Source: Paraburkholderia sp. CNPSo 3274
Lineage (GTDB): Bacteria; Pseudomonadota; Gammaproteobacteria; Burkholderiales; Burkholderiaceae
Direction: 5' to 3'
DNA: 64,000 nt
NCBI RefSeq assembly: GCF_024206475.1
Contig: NZ_JAMBPR010000023.1
Coordinates: 1-64,000 of the forward strand
Part shown: positions 55,539 to 63,581 of the stretch, one piece after another
How the letters are laid out: each line of letters begins with the position of its first letter
Position numbering within the stretch: the first letter of the stretch is position 1
The notes under the pieces: model-generated
The model's database searches: none
What the model was told of the DNA's origin: nothing
The model's input: only the letters and a program-made list of their open reading frames with translations
Translations under genes and position numbers: made by a program

Positions 55539-57107
55539 ATGAGCAATAACAGCATTACCCAAGTCGAAACATTCGGTTTCGAACGCATTCCCGATGCGTC
55601 GCGCTACGCGCGGCCCATCGATCTTTTCCGGCTGCTGTTCGGCGGCTGCAATACCTTCTCCACCTCGGTGCTGGGCAGCTTTCCGGTGCTGGTCGGCCTC
55701 TCGTTCAAGGCCGGCGTGTGGTCCATCCTGCTTGGCGTGCTCGCCGGCACCTGCATTCTCGCGCCCATGAGCCTGTTCGGTCCGCGCAACGGCACGAGCG
55801 ATCCCGTTTCGTCGGGTGCGCACTTCGGCATACACGGGCGGATCGTGGGCTCGTTCCTCGCGCTGCTCACGTCGATCGCGTTCTTCGCACTCGCTGTATG
55901 GAGTTCGGGCGATGCACTCGTGGGCGGCGCGCACGACATGGTCGGCGTGCCGGTCAACACCTGGACGCTCGGCTCGGCCTACATGGTGTTCGCCGTGCTC
56001 GTGGTGGTGGTGTGCATCTACGGCTTTCGCTTCATGCTGTGGGTGAACAAGATTGCCGTGTGGGCAGCGAGCCTCATGTTCGTGGTGGGCGCCTTCGCGT
56101 TCGCGGGCGCGTTCGATCCGAGCTATGCCGGCACGCTGCATGAGCGCGGCGCGGGATTCTGGGTGGCCTTCGTGAGCGCCGTGCTCGTCGCATTGAGCAA
56201 CCCGGTGTCGTTCGCCTCGACGCTCGGCGACTGGGCACGCTACATTCCGCAGCACACGCCGCGCCGCCGCGTGATGGGCGCTGTCTTCGCCGCGCAGATC
56301 GCCACCTTCGTGCCATTCTTCTTCGGCCTCGTCACGGCCACGCTCATCGCAACGAAGGCGCCGAGTTATATCGCCGCGAACGATTACGTGGGCGGACTGC
56401 TGGCGGTGTCGCCGCGCTGGTTCCTGCTGCCTACGTGCCTCATCGCGATCATCGGCGGCATGTCCACAGGCACGACCGCGCTCTACGGCACCGGGCTCGA
56501 CATGTCGAGCATGTTCCCGAGGCTCCTGAACCGCGTGCGCGCGACCATGCTGATCGGCACGCTGGCCATCGGCTTCATCTTCGTCGGCCGTTTCGCGTTC
56601 AATCTCGTGGAAAGCGTCTCGACCTTCTCCACGCTGATCTGCACGTTCAGCTGCCCGTGGATGGCGATCATGGTGATCGGCTTCATGACGCGTCGCGGCC
56701 ACTATCTCGCCGACGATCTCCAGGTCTTCAATCGCGGCGGCCGTGGCGGGCACTACTGGTTCACGCACGGCTGGAATCTGCGCGCGATGGGCGCATGGCT
56801 GCCGGCGGCGTTCCTCGGTCTTTCGTTCGTGAATCTGCCGGGGCAATTCGTCGGTCCACTTGGCTCGCTGGCGGGCGGGCTCGATCTGAGCGTACCGGTT
56901 TCGCTGGCAGTGGGCGGGATGATCTATGTCGTATTGCTTGCGATGTTCCCCGAGCCGGATGCCGTGTATGGCCGGGAGGGGCGCCGCTTCGTGCGCGGCG
57001 GTGCGCGCGGGCAAGCCGTTACGCTGGTACCTGCTCCATGCATGCGCGAAGAGCAGACTGCTAGCGCGTTGCGTGAACTGCAACGCAGCCCGGAGTACGC
57101 TGAGTAA
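55539..57107 (+). CDS. NCS1-family permease (cytosine/purine/allantoin type)
   Basis: 522 residues with about 12 membrane helices. The N-terminal signature FERIPDASRYARPIDLFRLL and FGGCNTFSTSVLGSFPVLVG resembles purine-cytosine permeases; charged residues in STLGDWARYIP correspond to the substrate- and Na+-binding helix region. It imports a nitrogen compound by ion symport. In this locus a guanidino compound or other amine is possible, but nucleobases, hydantoins or allantoin are the known substrates. AAGGAG ribosome site decides for this ATG over one 12 codons upstream. Confidence 0.88.
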   Translation: MSNNSITQVETFGFERIPDASRYARPIDLFRLLFGGCNTFSTSVLGSFPVLVGLSFKAGVWSILLGVLAGTCILAPMSLFGPRNGTSDPVSSGAHFGIHGRIVGSFLALLTSIAFFALAVWSSGDALVGGAHDMVGVPVNTWTLGSAYMVFAVLVVVVCIYGFRFMLWVNKIAVWAASLMFVVGAFAFAGAFDPSYAGTLHERGAGFWVAFVSAVLVALSNPVSFASTLGDWARYIPQHTPRRRVMGAVFAAQIATFVPFFFGLVTATLIATKAPSYIAANDYVGGLLAVSPRWFLLPTCLIAIIGGMSTGTTALYGTGLDMSSMFPRLLNRVRATMLIGTLAIGFIFVGRFAFNLVESVSTFSTLICTFSCPWMAIMVIGFMTRRGHYLADDLQVFNRGGRGGHYWFTHGWNLRAMGAWLPAAFLGLSFVNLPGQFVGPLGSLAGGLDLSVPVSLAVGGMIYVVLLAMFPEPDAVYGREGRRFVRGGARGQAVTLVPAPCMREEQTASALRELQRSPEYAE

Positions 57108-57195
57108 AGCTGTCAACACGGATCGCCTCGCCGGAGGCCGTTGCGCGCAGACCGGGTAAGATCACGGCTTTTGCGCACCGCGTAAGGAGGCGATC

Positions 57196-58368
57196 TTGCT
57201 TCGTTCACTCGTAGGGGCCTGTGCCGGCGCTCTGCTGTTCGCCATAGTCCTCAACAGTCCCGCCTTTGCCGCCGAACCCGCCACCGGTAGCGACGCGCAG
57301 ATACGCGAAGCTGCGCTCGCGTTCATGCGCGAGAACGGCATTCCCGGTCTCGCGATCGGGGTCGCCGTGAACGGCACGGAGCGCTTCTACAACTTCGGCG
57401 TCGCATCGAAGGAAACGGGCGAGCCGGTCACGAATGAAACGCTCTTCGAACTTGGGTCGATGAGCAAGACGTTCGCCGCAACCCTCGCCGGGTGGGCGCA
57501 GGTGACCGGCAAGCTCTCGCTCGATGCGCCGGTGAGCGCTTATGTACCCGAGATGCGCGGCACGCCGTTTGGCGCGCTTACGCTCATCAATCTCGGCACG
57601 CATACGGGCGGCGGCTTTCCGCTGCAGGTGCCCGACGAAGTCACGAACGACGCACAGCTGATGGCGTGGCTCAAGGCATGGCGGCCGCGCTATCCGGCGG
57701 GCACGCAGCGCACCTATGCGAACCCGAGCATCGGCATGTTCGCGCGCATCACGGCGCAGCAGCTCGGCATGAGCTACCCGGATGCGGTGGAGAAAATGCT
57801 CTTCCCGAAGCTAGGACTCGCGCACACGTTCATTCGCGTGCCCGCCGCGGAGCGCGCGGCCTATGCGCAGGGCTACAGCAGCAAGAATGCGCCGGTGCGC
57901 CTGAATCCTGGCGTGCTCGCCGACGAAGCCTACGGCGTGAAATCGGATACGCGCGACATGCTGCGCTTTCTCGAAGCGAACCAGGGCCTGGTCGAAGTGG
58001 AGCCGGAGTTGCAGCGCGCGCTGGAGGCCACGCATGTGGGATATTTCCGCACGGGTCCGTTCATTCAGGACCTCGTATGGGAGCAGTACGCGCAGCCTGT
58101 GAGCCTGAACGATCTCGTGAAAGGCAACGCGAACCTCATGGTGCTGGAGGACAACCCGGCCACGGCGTTGACCCCGCCGTTGCCGCCGCAGCCCGATGCG
58201 TTGCTCGACAAGACGGGCGCGACCGATGGTTTTGGCGGCTATCTGGCGTTCGAGCCTTCCCGCAAGACGGCCATCGTCATTCTCGCCAACCGCAATCACC
58301 CCACCGCGTCGCGCGTGCGGTTCGCGTATCGCGTGCTGGAGTTGGTGCAGGCCGCGCCTGCGCCTTAG
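57196..58368 (+). CDS. ampC: Class C (AmpC-type) beta-lactamase
   Basis: 390 residues. Signal peptide LVGACAGALLFAIVLNSPAF, cut after AFA. Serine active site motifs of class C: Ser-x-x-Lys in LGSMSKTFAA (about residue 92), Tyr-x-Asn in QRTYANPSIG, and Lys-Thr-Gly in LLDKTGATDGFGG. It is a periplasmic cephalosporinase or related DD-peptidase-fold enzyme. TTG start, but with AGGAGG at ideal distance. No AmpR-type LysR is adjacent; the neighbour is a two-component system whose kinase gene converges on this one with the stop codons overlapping by four bases. Confidence 0.92.
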   Translation: MLRSLVGACAGALLFAIVLNSPAFAAEPATGSDAQIREAALAFMRENGIPGLAIGVAVNGTERFYNFGVASKETGEPVTNETLFELGSMSKTFAATLAGWAQVTGKLSLDAPVSAYVPEMRGTPFGALTLINLGTHTGGGFPLQVPDEVTNDAQLMAWLKAWRPRYPAGTQRTYANPSIGMFARITAQQLGMSYPDAVEKMLFPKLGLAHTFIRVPAAERAAYAQGYSSKNAPVRLNPGVLADEAYGVKSDTRDMLRFLEANQGLVEVEPELQRALEATHVGYFRTGPFIQDLVWEQYAQPVSLNDLVKGNANLMVLEDNPATALTPPLPPQPDALLDKTGATDGFGGYLAFEPSRKTAIVILANRNHPTASRVRFAYRVLELVQAAPAP

Positions 58369-59765
58369 GTCGAATCGCTCGTCGCCCGGGCGGTTCTGCT
58401 GGCGGCCATATTCGTGTTGGCTGCCGGGCCGTCGTGCGCAGGCAGCCCGCTCACCGCAGCCGTGAGCCCGCGCCCGCCCGGGTTGTTGCGTAGCGTGAAC
58501 GTCAGGCCTTGACGCTGCGCGATGCGCGCCACGATCGAAAGACCGAGCCCGCTGCCCGTGCCCTGGGCATGATCGCCGCGAAAGAAGCGGTCGAGCACGC
58601 GCTCGAGATCGGCTTCCGGAATCCCGGGCCCGTTATCGATGACTTCGAAGCCAAGCGTGTCCTGCGAACGCGTGAGCACGAGGTCGATCTTGCCGCCTGC
58701 CGGCGTGTAGCGGATCGCGTTGTCGAGCAGGTTGTTCAGCAAGGTGTTCAGGCCGTGCGCGTCGGCGTTCACGTTGCAGATGCACTCGGGCGTCACGGGC
58801 GGCCGCGACTCGAGGCCGAGGTCGATGCCTTTTTCCTCGGCGAGCAGCGAGAAGTCGCCGATGGCCTGCTCGCCCACCCGCCGCAGGCTCACGACAGTGG
58901 CGGGCGTGCTCGCTTGGGCATCTTCGCGCGCGAGCGTGAGCAATTGCTGCACGAGGCGTATCGTCCGGTTCAGGCGCGCTTGCATGCGCTCGAGCGTGCG
59001 CGCCTCGCCGTTCAGCGTGCCGTCGTGCAGCGCCGCCTGCCATTGCAGCTTGAGCGCGGCGAGCGGCGAGCGCAGCTCGTGCGCCGCATCGGCGATGAAG
59101 GTGCGCTGCGCCTGCGAGGCTGCATTCAGGCGGTCCAGCAGATCGTTGAGCGCGACGACGAGCGGGCGCAGTTCGACGGGCACCGAGCCATCGAGGCGCA
59201 ACGGCTCCAGCTCATGCACCGAGCGCGAGGCGAGCAGCGCCGACAGCGCGCGCACCGGCGCGAGCCCGCGCGTCACCACGAACAGCAGGAGCACGATGGC
59301 CACCGGCACGAGCAGTGCGAGCGGCCACAATGTATGCAGCGCGAGGTGCAGCGCTAGCCCATCGCGCACGGAAATGGGCTGCGCGACCTGCACGAAGCGC
59401 TCCGGTTGCGCGATGCCGTACACGCGCCAATGCACCTCGTCGTGCTCGATCGTGCGAAAGCCCGTGGCCTGGCGCGGCAGCACGGGCGTTTCCTGCGAGC
59501 GGTAAACCAGCTTGCCGTCGCGGTCCCAGATCTGGATGAGAATGCGGTCGTCGGCGATCTCGTCGAAACCGGGGCCGGACTGCTCGACCTCGCGTGCCGT
59601 CGCGGCGTTCGCGGGCATGGAAAGCGCCACGGCATGCAGCTCGTAATCGAACAACTCGCCCGCTTCTTCGCGCGCGCTGTGAAAAATGCCGAAGCCCGCC
59701 ACCATGGAAGCGGCCGCGAAACCGCAGATGAGCCAGCCCAGCAGGCGGCGGCGGATGGAATTCAT
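58365..59765 (-). CDS. Two-component sensor histidine kinase
   Basis: 466 residues. Two membrane helices (near residues 8-28 and 150-172) bracket a periplasmic sensor domain of the 2CSK-N type. HAMP-like linker, then the H-box FIADAAHELRSPLAALKLQW with the phospho-His, N-box NNLLDNAIRYTP, G1 VIDNGPGIPE, F-box and G2 GTGSGLGLSIVARIAQRQGL. It is close to QseC/TctE-like kinases. Its ATG overlaps the stop of the response regulator gene (ATGA), so both are translated together. Stimulus unknown. A frame that joins both genes is only apparent. Confidence 0.92.
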   Translation of the reverse strand: MNSIRRRLLGWLICGFAAASMVAGFGIFHSAREEAGELFDYELHAVALSMPANAATAREVEQSGPGFDEIADDRILIQIWDRDGKLVYRSQETPVLPRQATGFRTIEHDEVHWRVYGIAQPERFVQVAQPISVRDGLALHLALHTLWPLALLVPVAIVLLLFVVTRGLAPVRALSALLASRSVHELEPLRLDGSVPVELRPLVVALNDLLDRLNAASQAQRTFIADAAHELRSPLAALKLQWQAALHDGTLNGEARTLERMQARLNRTIRLVQQLLTLAREDAQASTPATVVSLRRVGEQAIGDFSLLAEEKGIDLGLESRPPVTPECICNVNADAHGLNTLLNNLLDNAIRYTPAGGKIDLVLTRSQDTLGFEVIDNGPGIPEADLERVLDRFFRGDHAQGTGSGLGLSIVARIAQRQGLTFTLRNNPGGRGLTAAVSGLPAHDGPAANTNMAASRTARATSDST

Positions 59766-60424
59766 TCCGATCTCTTGAGCCGGTAGCCCACGCCGCGCAC
59801 CGTCACGATCTGGTCGGTGCCGATCTTGCGGCGCAAGCTGTGCACATGCACCTCGATCGCATTGCTGCCGACTTCCTCGCCCCAGCCGTACATGCGCTCT
59901 TCGAGTTCGGCCTTCGTGAACACGCGCGCAGGCTGCTCGATGAGCACGCGCAGCAGCGCGAATTCGCGCGGCACGAGCGCGACGCTTTCGCCGTCTTTCG
60001 TCACCTCGTGCGCGGCGGGGTCGAGCGCGAGTCCGCTGTGCGTGTAGACGGGCTGTTTCTGGCCCGTGCGGCGGCGTAGCATGGCGCGCGTGCGGGCGGC
60101 CAGTTCGTCGAGATCGAAGGGCTTGATCAGGTAGTCGTCGGCGCCGGCGTCGAGCCCGGCGATGCGGTCCGTCACCGAGTCGCGCGCGGTCAGGATCAGC
60201 ACGGCCGCTGCGCCGCCCTTGCGGCGATAGCCGTTCAGCACTTCGATCCCGTCCTTCTTCGGCAGCCCGAGATCGAGCAGCACGAGGTCGTACACGTCGT
60301 TGTCGAGCGACAGCTCCGCTTCCCGCCCGTCGCGCGCCCAGTCGACGGCATGACCCTCGCGGCGCATCGAGTCGAGCACCGTTTCGGCAATCATTTCGTC
60401 GTCTTCCACCAGCAACAGGCGCAT
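59762..60424 (-). CDS. Two-component response regulator, OmpR/QseB family
   Basis: 220 residues. Receiver domain: MRLLLVEDDEMIAETVLDSM with the acidic pair, phospho-Asp in DLVLLDLGLPKKDG, Thr in LILTARDS and Lys in DDYLIKPFDLDEL. DNA-binding winged helix from about residue 130: VPREFALLRVLIEQPARVFT and IEVHVHSLRRKIGTD ending GVGYRLKRSE. GGGGAG before the ATG supports this start over one 13 codons upstream. First gene of the pair with the kinase. Confidence 0.94.
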   Translation of the reverse strand: MRLLLVEDDEMIAETVLDSMRREGHAVDWARDGREAELSLDNDVYDLVLLDLGLPKKDGIEVLNGYRRKGGAAAVLILTARDSVTDRIAGLDAGADDYLIKPFDLDELAARTRAMLRRRTGQKQPVYTHSGLALDPAAHEVTKDGESVALVPREFALLRVLIEQPARVFTKAELEERMYGWGEEVGSNAIEVHVHSLRRKIGTDQIVTVRGVGYRLKRSE

Positions 60425-60510
60425 CGCTCGCTCCCCTAATTTCAGCCTTACATTGTCGCTCATCCCGGCTTAACCGGTGCTTAAGCGGCACGCTGAGCGA
60501 GCGCCTGGAG

Positions 60511-61524
60511 TTAGTCGAGGAGTTTCAGCACATCGTCGTAAAGCGCGCGCGGCACCTTCACGCCGTCTCGTTCGCTGCGCTCGCGTGCCTCGAAACGGCG
60601 CTGCGACGGCAAGCGCGCGCCCTGGGCGGTGATGGCGGCGAACAGCCGCTCGGCGCGCGCCTGACCGGCTTCGTAGCCGTCGCCGCCAAAGCGCCGGGGA
60701 TCGATGGCGATGACAAGCTCGCCATGGCAAGGGCTCGCGCCCGCGCCGCCGTCGAAGGCCTGCGACTCCATGCTCGTGAGGTCGCCGATCAGCGCGCCCG
60801 CGAGCAGCTCGATCATGGCCGCGAGCGCCGAGCCCTTGTGGCCGCCGAACGTCTGCATCGCGCCGTCCAGCGCGGCGCGGGCGTCGGTGGTGGGCTCGCC
60901 GTCGCTATCGAGCGCCCAATGCGGCGGAATGGGCTTGCCCTCGCGCGCGCGCAGTTCGATGTCGCCGCGCGCAATCGCGCTCGTTGCGAAGTCGAACACG
61001 AACGGCAGGCCGCCTTCACGCGGCCACGCGAACGCGAACGGATTCGTGCCGAACACGCCGCGCGTGCCGCCCGCCGGCGCGACCCAGCTATGGCTCGGAT
61101 TCATTGCCATGCCGACGAGCCCTTGCGCCGCGATGGCTTCGACCTCGGGCCACAGCGCCGAAAAATGAAAACAGTGGTTGATGGCCATCGCCGCGATGCC
61201 CTGGCTGCGCGCTTTCTGCGCGAGCACGGGGAGGCCAGTTTCGAATGCGAGCAGCGAAAAGCCATAGTGCGCGTCCACGGCCAGCACGCCGGGCGCGATA
61301 TCGCGCAGCGTGGGCTCGGCGCGCGCATCGACTTTGCCGCTCTTGAGCGAGCGTGCGCAGACGAGCAGGCGATAGATGCCATGCGAATGGCATTCGTCGC
61401 GCTGGCCGTGGGTGATGACGCGCGCGATCGCATCGGCGTGCGCCTCGGACATGCCGTGCCGCAGCAGCACGTTACGCGAGAGCGTGAAGACTTCGTCGAG
61501 CGTGAGGACGACGGTGGTGGACAT
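60511..61524 (-). CDS. Ldh family oxidoreductase, likely imine (pyrroline/piperideine-2-carboxylate) reductase
   Basis: 337 residues of the malate/L-lactate dehydrogenase type 2 family, which includes delta-1-pyrroline-2-carboxylate and piperideine-2-carboxylate reductases. Features: GHGQ-like HGQRDECHSHGIYR with the His pair, FHFSALWPEVEAIAAQGLVG, GTNPFAFAWPREGG (substrate carboxylate region) and FGGHKGSALAAMIELLAGAL. It uses NAD(P)H. The adjacent DapA-family gene and PAS-AraC regulator suggest hydroxyproline/proline metabolism, where such reductases are known. A terminator-like hairpin separates it from the DapA-family gene. Confidence 0.87.
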   Translation of the reverse strand: MSTTVVLTLDEVFTLSRNVLLRHGMSEAHADAIARVITHGQRDECHSHGIYRLLVCARSLKSGKVDARAEPTLRDIAPGVLAVDAHYGFSLLAFETGLPVLAQKARSQGIAAMAINHCFHFSALWPEVEAIAAQGLVGMAMNPSHSWVAPAGGTRGVFGTNPFAFAWPREGGLPFVFDFATSAIARGDIELRAREGKPIPPHWALDSDGEPTTDARAALDGAMQTFGGHKGSALAAMIELLAGALIGDLTSMESQAFDGGAGASPCHGELVIAIDPRRFGGDGYEAGQARAERLFAAITAQGARLPSQRRFEARERSERDGVKVPRALYDDVLKLLD

Positions 61525-61544
61525 GGCATCCCGTGTAAAAAGAC

Positions 61545-61569
61545 AAACCGGGCCAACTTGGCCCGGTTT
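61545..61569 (-). terminator. Hairpin between the DapA-family gene and the reductase gene
   Basis: A 10-bp perfect stem AAACCGGGCC/GGCCCGGTTT with a 5-base loop; on the minus strand it is followed by TTTGTCTTTTTA. It would end or reduce transcription from the DapA-family gene into the reductase gene. Confidence 0.7.
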
Positions 61570-61615
61570 CGGTGATTCGAATGTAGATTGGGAGAGAGGC
61601 GCGCTTGATTCAGTC

Positions 61616-62530
61616 TTACAGACCGACGTCCGGTAGCGCGGGGCGAGTGGCGAGGGCCTTCTCGACCACGGCCTTCACATGCGCGAGTGCTTCGCCTTCG
61701 AGCGCCAGGCGCGGCGGGCGCGTGATCGCGCTGCCGCGGCCCACCAGCTCCTCGCACAGCTTGATGCATTGCACGAGGTCGGGGCGCGCGTCGAGGTGCA
61801 GCAGCGGCATGAACCAGCGGTAGAGCGCGAGCGCTTCGTCAAAGCGCTTTTGCTTCGCGAGACGGAAGAGCGTTTCGCCTTCCTTCGGGAATACGTTCGA
61901 CATGCCCGAGACCCAGCCTTGCGCGCCCACGGCCACGCTTTCGACCACCACGTCGTCGAGGCCCGCGAACAGCACGAAGCGGTCGCCCACGGCGTTGCGC
62001 AGATCGATGAAGCGGCGCGTATCGCCCGACGAATCCTTGAAGCAGACGATATTTTCGCAATCCTGAAGAGCGATCAGGATGTCGGGCGTCACGTCGTTCT
62101 TGTAGATCGGCGGATTGTTGTAGACCATCACCGGCACGTCGGTGCCGGAAGCCACGGCGCGGAAATGCGCGGCCGTTTCGTGCGGCTTCGAGGAATACAC
62201 GAGCGCCGGCATGACCATCACGCCGTCCACGCCCACGCGCGCCGCTTCTTTCACGGTTTGACGCGCGAACTCGGTGGTGAATTCGGCAATGCCCGCGATC
62301 ACCGGCACCTTGCCGCCTGCCGCGTCGCGCGCGGCCTCGATCACCGCAATCTTTTCATGCGTCGCGAGCGACGTGTTCTCGCCGACGGTGCCGCACACCA
62401 CGAGGCCAGACACGCCGTCCTTGACGAGATTGCTCACCACCCGGTGCGTGGCGTCGATATCGACCGAGAAGTCCGCCTTGAACTGCGTGCTGACGGCGGG
62501 AAACACCCCGCTCCACTGGATAGCGCTCAC
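61616..62530 (-). CDS. DapA-family lyase, likely 1-pyrroline-4-hydroxy-2-carboxylate deaminase
   Basis: 304 residues, TIM-barrel of the dihydrodipicolinate synthase family. The Schiff-base Lys is in NIVCFKDSSGDTRR, the Tyr of the family in MVYNNPPIYK and the Gly-Thr loop is VVCGTVGENTSL. Many family members in catabolic clusters remove ammonia from Pyr4H2C, the product of D-hydroxyproline oxidation, to give 2-ketoglutarate semialdehyde. The BFD-type dehydrogenase subunit and reductase nearby support this. Authentic DapA is less likely because no lysine genes adjoin. GTG start with AAGGAG. Confidence 0.85.
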   Translation of the reverse strand: MSAIQWSGVFPAVSTQFKADFSVDIDATHRVVSNLVKDGVSGLVVCGTVGENTSLATHEKIAVIEAARDAAGGKVPVIAGIAEFTTEFARQTVKEAARVGVDGVMVMPALVYSSKPHETAAHFRAVASGTDVPVMVYNNPPIYKNDVTPDILIALQDCENIVCFKDSSGDTRRFIDLRNAVGDRFVLFAGLDDVVVESVAVGAQGWVSGMSNVFPKEGETLFRLAKQKRFDEALALYRWFMPLLHLDARPDLVQCIKLCEELVGRGSAITRPPRLALEGEALAHVKAVVEKALATRPALPDVGL

Positions 62531-62709
62531 TGTGACTCACTCCTTGAATGCGTAGCGGCTCGCGCCGGTACCTGTTGAATGTGAGTGAAGTATCGCTGTC
62601 CAAATCGTTTGGCGCTTGGGGCCTTTCGCTCTTCAAAAAGACGAAATCTGCATAGTCCGCCGCATGCTTCAACGGCCCAGGGACAACCCTGGGCGCGCTG
62701 CCGCGAGGC

Positions 62710-63492
62710 TCAAGCGCCGGACGTTTGCGCGCTTTCGGGCGTGTGCAGCAACGCGCGATACTGGCTTGGCGTGACGCCCACCGTGGCCTTGAATTGCCGC
62801 GTGAATGCGCTGTGATCGTTATAGCCGCACTGCGTGGCGATGTCGGTGATGCTCAGGTCGCTCGCGAGCAGCACCGAGGCCGCTTCCAGACGCGTTTTCA
62901 GCAGCATCTGGCGGGGCGTGAGGTGGAAGATCTTGTGGAAGTAACGCTCGATCTGCGCCACCGACATGTTGATGAGCTTTGCCAGGTGCGCGAGCTTGAG
63001 CGGTTGCGCATAGTTGTCCTGGATGTACTTCGCGGCGACCGCGAGCCGCTGGTAAGCGGGATGCGTGCCTTCGGCGGCCTGCAGGTCGCGCGAAATGCCC
63101 GCCACGCCCAGCACGCGGCCGCGCGCGTCGTGCAGCGGGACTTTCGAGGTGAGACACCAGCCCGGCTGCCGGCCCGGATACAGATGCAGTTCGAGCTGGT
63201 CGATGAGACTGCTGTCGTGCCGCACGACGGCCTGGTCCTGCGCGGTATAGCTGTGGCCGAAGCGCGAGGGGAAGACCTGCTCGGCCGTCTTGCCGAGCAG
63301 CGCGCGCTTCTCCTTGAAGCCGCAGCGCGCGGCGAGCGTGGTGTTTGCGATCACGTAGCGCGCCTCGTGATCCTTCACGAAGAACACCACGTCGGGCATG
63401 GCGTCGAACAGCGGTTCGAGCATGGTGAAATGCGCGACCATCTGCGCAAACGTGGCGTTTTCGGGGGCGGCGGGCAGGACCAGTTCGGGCAT
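62710..63492 (-). CDS. PAS-AraC transcriptional regulator
   Basis: 260 residues. Residues about 15-135 are a PAS domain (LFDAMPDVVFFVKDHEARYV, then TLAARCGFKEKRAL and VLGVAGISRDLQA). Residues 155-255 are an AraC double helix-turn-helix: LAHLAKLINMSVAQIERYFH and ITDIATQCGYNDHSAFTRQF. The PAS domain could bind a ligand such as the pathway substrate. It sits between the deaminase and dehydrogenase genes and is the likely activator of the cluster. I use the internal ATG at MPELVLPAAP; the longer frame overlaps the neighbouring gene. Confidence 0.87.
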   Translation of the reverse strand: MPELVLPAAPENATFAQMVAHFTMLEPLFDAMPDVVFFVKDHEARYVIANTTLAARCGFKEKRALLGKTAEQVFPSRFGHSYTAQDQAVVRHDSSLIDQLELHLYPGRQPGWCLTSKVPLHDARGRVLGVAGISRDLQAAEGTHPAYQRLAVAAKYIQDNYAQPLKLAHLAKLINMSVAQIERYFHKIFHLTPRQMLLKTRLEAASVLLASDLSITDIATQCGYNDHSAFTRQFKATVGVTPSQYRALLHTPESAQTSGA

Positions 63493-63581
63493 CGCGAGGC
63501 GCTTGGGACGGGATCGGCGGAAATCGCCATTGTGCCGATTTGCGCACGCTCGCGCATCTGCAACAAAAAACGTGTGCCGCG

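Noticed and set aside
58365..60491. Apparent fusion of response regulator and kinase in one frame
   Set aside because: The regulator is correctly encoded in another frame; the two genes overlap by ATGA, so no fusion exists.
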